NCBI GenBank assembly: GCA_025062095.1 | Contig: JANXAZ010000007.1 | Coordinates: 46,204-110,203 of the forward strand | Direction: 5' to 3' | DNA: 64,000 bases | From: Geminicoccaceae bacterium | Lineage (GTDB): Bacteria > Pseudomonadota > Alphaproteobacteria > Geminicoccales > Geminicoccaceae | Shown: positions 58,863-64,000 of the stretch, piece by piece | Position numbering within the stretch: the stretch's first letter is position 1 | How the letters are laid out: every line of letters begins with the position of its first letter | Notes under the pieces: generated by a model | Told to the model about the DNA's origin: nothing | Databases searched by the model: none | What the model saw: only the letters and a program-made list of their open reading frames with translations | Made by a program: the position numbers and the translations under genes

Positions 58863-61064
58863 TCACACCGCCTCGCCCATCCAGGAGGGCAACCAGGCCT
58901 CGTTCACCCGGCGCAACTCGCGCAAGGATATGGGCGGGTGAGCTCCGAGAATCAACGCGTCGCCTCCCAACGTCCCGACCGCGCGGGCGAGCACCCCGTT
59001 TCTGGCGGCATCGGCGAGAAGCGCCCCGAGATCTTCCGCACGCACCGCCAAGAGATAGCGGGCCTGATCTTCTCCGAACAGCCAGCCGGGCTCCTCGGCC
59101 GCCGATACCGGGACTTCGAGCTGCGCGCCGATCCCGCTCGCGAGGCAGAGTTCGGCGAGCGCGACCGCGAGGCCGCCGTCGGAGAGATCCTGGCAAGCGC
59201 GGACCCTTCCGGCGCGCATCTGGGCGCGCACGAAGGAGCCGTTGTATCGCTCGACGGCGAGATCGACCGGGGGAGGGGCGCCGTCCTCGCGGCCCAGGAT
59301 CTCGCGCAAGAAGAGCGAAGCGCCGAGCCAGCCCCGGCTCTCGCCCACGAGCACGAGCCGGTCGCCCGGGCCCGCCCGATCGGGGCGGACGAGTTCGCCC
59401 ACGTCCTCGAGCAGACCCAGGCCTCCGATTTCGGGGGTGGGCAGGATCGCTCTCCCGTCGGTCTCGTTGTAGAGCGAGACGTTCCCCGAAACGACCGGGA
59501 AGTCGAGCGCGCGGCAGGCCTCGGCCATGCCCTCGATCGCCGCTTTGAGCTGGGCCATGATCGCGGGCCGCTCGGGATTGCCGAAGTTGAGGCAATTCGT
59601 GATCGCGAGCGGACGCGCGCCGACGGCGACGAGATTGCGCCAGGCTTCGGCGACCGCCTGTGCGGCGCCGGTGCGCGGATCGGCCGCGCAATAACGCGGC
59701 GTGCAATCGGTGGTGAGGGCGAGGGCCTTGCGCGTGCCGTGCACGCGCACGACCGCGGCCCCGAGCCCCGGCGGAAGAACGGTATCGGCGCCCACGCCCC
59801 AATCGTACTGCTCGTAGATCCAGCGCTTGCTCGCGAGGTCGGGACAGCCGAGCAGGCGCAGAAGCGCGTCCGGCGGCGAAAGGGGCGAGCGGATCGATTC
59901 GGACACCAACGGCACGGGTCTGACGAGCTCGGCCGCGGGCCGGTCGTACACCGGCGAAGCGCCGCTCACCGGGGCCACCGGGAGATCCGCCACCACCGCG
60001 CCGCGGTGGCGGATCACCATGCGGCCGGTATCGGTGACCCGCCCTACGATCGCGACATCGAGGCCCCATTTGCGGCAGATCCGAAAAGCCTCGTCCTCGC
60101 GCCCGGCGCGCGCCACGAAAAGCATCCGCTCCTGGCTTTCGGAGAGCATGATCTCGTAGGCGGTCATGCCGGCTTCGCGCAGCGGCACGGCGTCGAGATC
60201 GAGTTCGATGCCGGTACCGCCGCGGGCGGCCATCTCGAACGAGGAGGAGGTGAGGCCGGCCGCGCCCATGTCCTGGATGGCGACGATGCAGTCGCGCTCC
60301 ATGAGCTCGAGACAGGCCTCGATGAGGAGCTTCTCGGTGAAGGGGTCGCCCACCTGCACCGTGGGGCGCAAGGCCGCACCCTCGGCCGAGAATTCGGCCG
60401 AGGCCATGGTCGCGCCGTGGATTCCGTCGCGTCCCGTCTTGGCACCGATGTAGACGACCGGGTTCCCGATCCCCGCGGCGCGGGCGTAAAAGACACGATC
60501 GGCGCGGGCGATGCCGACGCACATCACGTTGACCAGGATGTTGCCGTCGTAGGCGCGGTGGAAGGTGCACTCTCCGCCCACGGTCGGCACGCCCACGCAG
60601 TTGCCGTAGCCACCGATACCGGCGACCACGCCCGAGACGAGATGGCGCATCCGCGGCGCGTTCGGATCGCCGAAGCGCAGCGCATCGAGCAAAGCGACGG
60701 GCCGCGCGCCCATGGTGAAGACGTCCCGCAAGATCCCGCCCACGCCCGTGGCCGCGCCCTGATAGGGTTCGATGAAGCTGGGATGGTTGTGGCTCTCCAT
60801 CTTGAAGACGGCGACCAGCCCGTCGCCGATGTCGACCACCCCGGCGTTCTCGCCGGGACCGCAGACCACCCAGGGAGCTTCGGTGGGGAGCTTCTCGAGG
60901 TGGAGCTTGGAGGATTTGTACGAGCAGTGCTCCGACCACATGACGGAAAAGATGCCGAGCTCGACGAGATTGGGCGGGCGGCCCAGAATGCGCTCGATCT
61001 CGGCGTATTCGTCTCGGGTGAGCTTGTGACGGGCGAGGAGCTCGTCGGTGATTTCGAGGCTCAT
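58863..61064 (-). CDS. purL: Phosphoribosylformylglycinamidine synthase subunit II (small PurL)
   Basis: A 733-residue ATP-dependent subunit that turns FGAR and PurQ-derived ammonia into FGAM. Seen: [69 protein letters not shown] and [12 protein letters not shown]. Length and lack of a glutaminase domain mark the PurS/PurQ-dependent type. purQ ends 11 bases before its start; bolA follows 15 bases after its stop. Confidence 0.98.
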   Translation of the reverse strand: MSLEITDELLARHKLTRDEYAEIERILGRPPNLVELGIFSVMWSEHCSYKSSKLHLEKLPTEAPWVVCGPGENAGVVDIGDGLVAVFKMESHNHPSFIEPYQGAATGVGGILRDVFTMGARPVALLDALRFGDPNAPRMRHLVSGVVAGIGGYGNCVGVPTVGGECTFHRAYDGNILVNVMCVGIARADRVFYARAAGIGNPVVYIGAKTGRDGIHGATMASAEFSAEGAALRPTVQVGDPFTEKLLIEACLELMERDCIVAIQDMGAAGLTSSSFEMAARGGTGIELDLDAVPLREAGMTAYEIMLSESQERMLFVARAGREDEAFRICRKWGLDVAIVGRVTDTGRMVIRHRGAVVADLPVAPVSGASPVYDRPAAELVRPVPLVSESIRSPLSPPDALLRLLGCPDLASKRWIYEQYDWGVGADTVLPPGLGAAVVRVHGTRKALALTTDCTPRYCAADPRTGAAQAVAEAWRNLVAVGARPLAITNCLNFGNPERPAIMAQLKAAIEGMAEACRALDFPVVSGNVSLYNETDGRAILPTPEIGGLGLLEDVGELVRPDRAGPGDRLVLVGESRGWLGASLFLREILGREDGAPPPVDLAVERYNGSFVRAQMRAGRVRACQDLSDGGLAVALAELCLASGIGAQLEVPVSAAEEPGWLFGEDQARYLLAVRAEDLGALLADAARNGVLARAVGTLGGDALILGAHPPISLRELRRVNEAWLPSWMGEAV

Positions 61065-61075
61065 GAGCGCCGACC

Positions 61076-61738
<663 letters not shown>

Positions 61739-61813
61739 GGCCGGATGCTCCGAACAAGTGGGGCACCCGCTCGATAACCGCCGGCTCCCGCTTCGGCAAG
61801 CGGCCGGGGCGGC

Positions 61814-62476
61814 TCAGGTCTCGGCCCACATTCGCAAGAGATTGCGGAAGCTCTTGTCGACCAGATCGAAGACCTCGCCTTTGCCCTGCTCGTCGAACAG
61901 GCGACGACGCGCGGTGTCGAGCTCGAAGAGCAGCTCGCGCCGATCGGGCGAACGGACGTAGCTCTCGAGCCAGCCCACGAGCGCGAGCCGCACGCCGCGG
62001 GTCACGGTCTCGACCCGGTGGAGCGTGGTCGACGGGTAGAGGACGAGATGGCCCGGCTCGAGCTTGAAGCCCTGCTCGCCGGCCGGGCTTTCGATGACGA
62101 GCTCGCCGCCGTCGTAGGCCGCGGGGTCGGACAGGAACAGGGTGAAGGAGCAGTCGGAGCGGATCCCGGCCATGATCGCGTCGTCGACGTGCCGGCCGTA
62201 GCCCATGCCGGCCTCGTAGCGGCTGAGGAGGAGGGGGCCGAAGCGGCGCGGCCGGGCGGCCATGGCGAGCACCGGATGGGCCTCGAGCCGGCGGCGCAGC
62301 CGGGCGAGGAGCGCCTCGGCGAGCGGGTCGTCGGCGGCCGCCTGGAGATTGTCCTTGACCCCGCGCGCTGCCCAACCCGCGGTCACCTTGCCGTCGACGA
62401 ACCGGACCCGATCCAGTCGTCCATAGACGTCGGCGAGATCGGTCGTGCTTAGAACCTCTCCAATGCAAATGATCAT
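61814..62476 (-). CDS. PKHD-type Fe(II)/2-oxoglutarate hydroxylase (PiuC/YbiX family)
   Basis: A 220-residue dioxygenase. Iron ligands by motif: His96 and Asp98 in [10 protein letters not shown], His153 in [10 protein letters not shown], and Arg163 for 2-oxoglutarate in [20 protein letters not shown] and [18 protein letters not shown] are also family-typical. Relatives are often linked to TonB-dependent iron uptake. It lies upstream of purQ on the same strand (75 bases) and diverges from the (EGG)-repeat protein, across a gap with an inverted repeat. Confidence 0.92.
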   Translation of the reverse strand: MIICIGEVLSTTDLADVYGRLDRVRFVDGKVTAGWAARGVKDNLQAAADDPLAEALLARLRRRLEAHPVLAMAARPRRFGPLLLSRYEAGMGYGRHVDDAIMAGIRSDCSFTLFLSDPAAYDGGELVIESPAGEQGFKLEPGHLVLYPSTTLHRVETVTRGVRLALVGWLESYVRSPDRRELLFELDTARRRLFDEQGKGEVFDLVDKSFRNLLRMWAET

Positions 62477-62526
62477 ACCGATCGACCCTCCGGTCTCGAC
62501 TTGATCCGACGGTTCTCGTTATCATG

Positions 62527-62546
62527 CGTTGCAGATCGGCGCAACG
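62527..62546. promoter_or_regulatory. Inverted repeat in a divergent gap (candidate operator)
   Basis: CGTTGC (62527-62532) and GCAACG (62541-62546) around an 8-base centre, between the starts of the PKHD hydroxylase (62476) and the exported protein (62569). TTGC...GCAA arms resemble alphaproteobacterial Fur-family sites in outline, but the spacing is one base short of that pattern. Confidence 0.4.
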
Positions 62547-62568
62547 ATCGGACCAGCGGAGAATCGGA

Positions 62569-63375
62569 ATGATTCGAAGGAGGATCTGGCTCGGCGTGGG
62601 AGCGGCGGTGCTGCTGCCCGGACCCCGAACGCTCGAGGACCAGGATCCCGGCCTGCTTTTGCGGCTCGCCCGCGCCGCCGACCGGGAAGGGGGCGAGGGC
62701 GGGGAAGGCGGCGAGGGCGGCGAGGGGGGCATCGACCCCGAGGCAGTCGCCCGCGACCCCGTCGTCTTCGGCACCGCGCTCGCCGTGATCGACGCGCACT
62801 TGTTGGCCGGGCTCGCGGCGATCGAGGCGGGCGAGCGCGATCTCGGGGCCCTTCTTTTCGGCCACGCCGTCGCCGAGGTCTACGTCGACCTCGAGCCGAC
62901 CCTCGAGGCCCGCGGCGTGCCGCCGTTCCTGGGCGAGCTCGAGGCCGCGCAAGCGGTCGCCGAGAAGGGCGCCCCGGCGGAGATTCGGGCGGCCGTCGAC
63001 CGGGTCCTCGCAGTCACCGCCTCGGCCTGGGAGAAAGCCCCCGTGGACGGGCGCTCGCGGCTCGCGATCGAAGCCGGCGTGCTCGCCGAGTCGATCGGTC
63101 GCGCGGCGCTGCAGTACCGGGCGGCGGCGAAGCGGCCAGACGATCTCGAGGCCTATCTCGACGGGCTGGGCTGGAAGCTCGTGGCCGAGCGGCGGGCCGC
63201 CGCCGTCCTGCCCGAGCTTGCCCAACGCCACGCCGAGCCGGCGAGCGCTCTCGCTGCCGCGCTCGCCGCGTTGAAGCCGCTCTATCCGGGCGCCCGGCCG
63301 GGCGCCCCGGGCGATGCCAGCGCGGCGCTCGCCGCCGCCTCGCAGGCCAAGCTCGCGATCGCGACCTTGCGTTGA
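62569..63375 (+). CDS. Exported hypothetical protein with an (EGG)5 tract
   Basis: A 268-residue protein. ATG 62569 has GGAG 8 bases upstream. N terminus [18 protein letters not shown] looks like a signal peptide. Residues 40-54 are five EGG repeats. The rest is Ala/Leu/Glu-rich and helical, with [20 protein letters not shown] and [20 protein letters not shown]; His and Glu spacing recalls imelysin-like iron-uptake-associated proteins, but this is from memory and weak. Divergent from the PKHD hydroxylase, which is itself linked to iron in other bacteria. Confidence 0.7.
   Translation: MIRRRIWLGVGAAVLLPGPRTLEDQDPGLLLRLARAADREGGEGGEGGEGGEGGIDPEAVARDPVVFGTALAVIDAHLLAGLAAIEAGERDLGALLFGHAVAEVYVDLEPTLEARGVPPFLGELEAAQAVAEKGAPAEIRAAVDRVLAVTASAWEKAPVDGRSRLAIEAGVLAESIGRAALQYRAAAKRPDDLEAYLDGLGWKLVAERRAAAVLPELAQRHAEPASALAAALAALKPLYPGARPGAPGDASAALAAASQAKLAIATLR
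62686..62730 (+). repeat. In-frame 9-base tandem repeat
   Basis: Five copies of a GAR-GGN-GGN unit encoding Glu-Gly-Gly within the exported protein. Third positions vary between copies, so the repeat is conserved at protein level as well as by possible slippage. Confidence 0.8.
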
Positions 63376-63424
63376 GGCGAAGCGAAAGCTCGCGCCGGAG
63401 CTGCCGCACCCTGACGCGTCGTCC

Positions 63425-63673
63425 TCAGCGATCGTTCTCGAGCGCGATCGTATAGGTCTCGATCACCGGATTGGCGAGGAGCTCTTCGCACATCGCCCGC
63501 ACGCGCTCGCGCGCCCGATCCGGCTCGGCCGCGTCGAGGTCGAGCTCGAGCCGCTTTTCGCGACGGACCGCTCGCACTTCTTCGAAGCCGAGTCCTTTGA
63601 GCGCGCGCGCGATCGCCACCGCTTCCGGATCGAGCACGCCCTCCTTGAAACGAACGGTGACGATCGCGCGCAT
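63425..63673 (-). CDS. purS: Phosphoribosylformylglycinamidine synthase subunit PurS
   Basis: An 82-residue PurS that bridges PurL and PurQ for ammonia transfer. Seen: MRAIVTVRFKEGVLDPEAVA, ALKGLGFEEVRAVRREKRLE and CEELLANPVIETYTIALEND. ATG 63673 with GGGGGA upstream is chosen; longer frames are not supported. Normally contiguous with purQ, but here 1.7 kb and two other genes lie between. Confidence 0.95.
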   Translation of the reverse strand: MRAIVTVRFKEGVLDPEAVAIARALKGLGFEEVRAVRREKRLELDLDAAEPDRARERVRAMCEELLANPVIETYTIALENDR

Positions 63674-63733
63674 CACGAATCCCCCCAAGCGCGGCCGGAA
63701 CCCGCGAACAACGGCGGCGCTTTCGTCGCGCAG

Positions 63734-63761
63734 AGCTTAAAGGTCGCAGTTGCGCGTTCAA
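63734..63761 (-). promoter_or_regulatory. Candidate promoter of purS
   Basis: On the minus strand TTGAAC (63761-63756), a 16-base spacer and TAAGCT (63739-63734), about 60 bases before purS. It lies within an AT-richer patch shared with the divergent gene. Confidence 0.5.
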
Positions 63762-63841
63762 GGCCAGCTGTTAAGGGTGTCTTAAAGAAAACCTGCTCTC
63801 ATCGAACCCCGACGGCGGGGGAGCCGATCGGTGGGACCGTC

Positions 63842-64000
63842 ATGGCAGAGGAAGACGCGACGCTCGCGGGCTTCGCGGGAGGCGCAGAAGAAGCCAACGG
63901 TGGCTACGGGTTCGGCGGCATCGCGCGCCTCGTGAGCCGCGTACTGGGCGTGCCGGTCACGGCCGTGACCATGGTGGAGGGCGAGCGTCTGCGCATCGTC
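63842..64000 (+). CDS. GAF-domain-like protein (partial, N terminus)
   Basis: The first 53 residues of a protein cut by the right edge. ATG 63842 is preceded by GGGACC. After a Gly/Ala/Glu-rich start the segment LVSRVLGVPVTAVTMVEGER matches the beginning of GAF domains found in sensor kinases, diguanylate cyclases and phosphoserine phosphatases; which of these it is cannot be told. Confidence 0.6.
   Translation, partial: MAEEDATLAGFAGGAEEANGGYGFGGIARLVSRVLGVPVTAVTMVEGERLRIV

Overview
The window reads as a chromosomal segment of a very GC-rich alphaproteobacterium. Evidence: the gene order rlmB-tRNAs-secE-nusG-rplKAJL-rpoBC-str-S10-spc-alpha; an Atp12-type F1-ATPase assembly chaperone, a family known from alphaproteobacteria and mitochondria; a PurS/PurQ/small-PurL system next to a BolA/CGFS-glutaredoxin pair; and the short Zn-free (C-minus) S14. 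The order may fit a Rhodospirillales-like lineage, but I cannot fix the genus. GTG and TTG starts and stop/start overlaps (GTGA, ATGA, TGATG) are common. No rRNA, CRISPR array, insertion sequence, phage gene or attachment site is visible.

Layout. 1-480: 5' part of rlmB on the minus strand. 595-949: tRNA-Tyr(GTA), tRNA-Gly(TCC), tRNA-Trp(CCA). 1014-12693: secE, nusG, rplK, rplA, rplJ, rplL, rpoB, rpoC. 12694-12945: a terminator, a promoter and a second terminator-like hairpin in the leader of rpsL. 12946-30887: rpsL, rpsG, fusA, tuf and an unbroken S10-spc-alpha cluster through secY and adk to rplQ, with an internal promoter at the adk/rpsM junction. 30907-38676: a same-strand run of housekeeping genes (HtrA-like lipoprotein protease, rarA, an RluA-family pseudouridine synthase, HAD phosphatase, ppsA, atp12). 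38998-42619: pccB and pccA, closed by a terminator. 42704-44858: a NavAb-like sodium channel, xthA and an orphan gene. 44812-48996: GufA-type ZIP transporter, a small lipoprotein, a Bcr/CflA efflux pump and a peptide-type ABC solute-binding protein. 49001-50722: divergent epmA and efp. 50799-55255: cysS, cimA, trmJ-like and rpsD. 55360-58252: sterol-desaturase-like protein, alginate-lyase-like lipoprotein and a DUF3108 protein. 58259-63673: a minus-strand set grxD, bolA, purL, purQ, a PKHD hydroxylase and purS, interrupted by a plus-strand exported protein with an (EGG)5 tract. 63842-64000: start of a GAF-domain-like protein.

How it works together. The first half is the core translation and transcription machinery plus protein export (secE, secY). 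The second half adds ribosome and tRNA modification (rlmB, RluA-type, trmJ, epmA/efp), purine synthesis (purSQL), propionyl-CoA carboxylation, gluconeogenesis (ppsA), isoleucine synthesis by citramalate, envelope proteolysis and DNA repair.

The least ordinary things are the leader between the str promoter and rpsL, the 399-bp convergent overlap of the desaturase and lyase genes, the shared CATG at two divergent start codons, and the insertion that separates purS from purQL. I did not find a clear new multi-gene system; these are the best leads.
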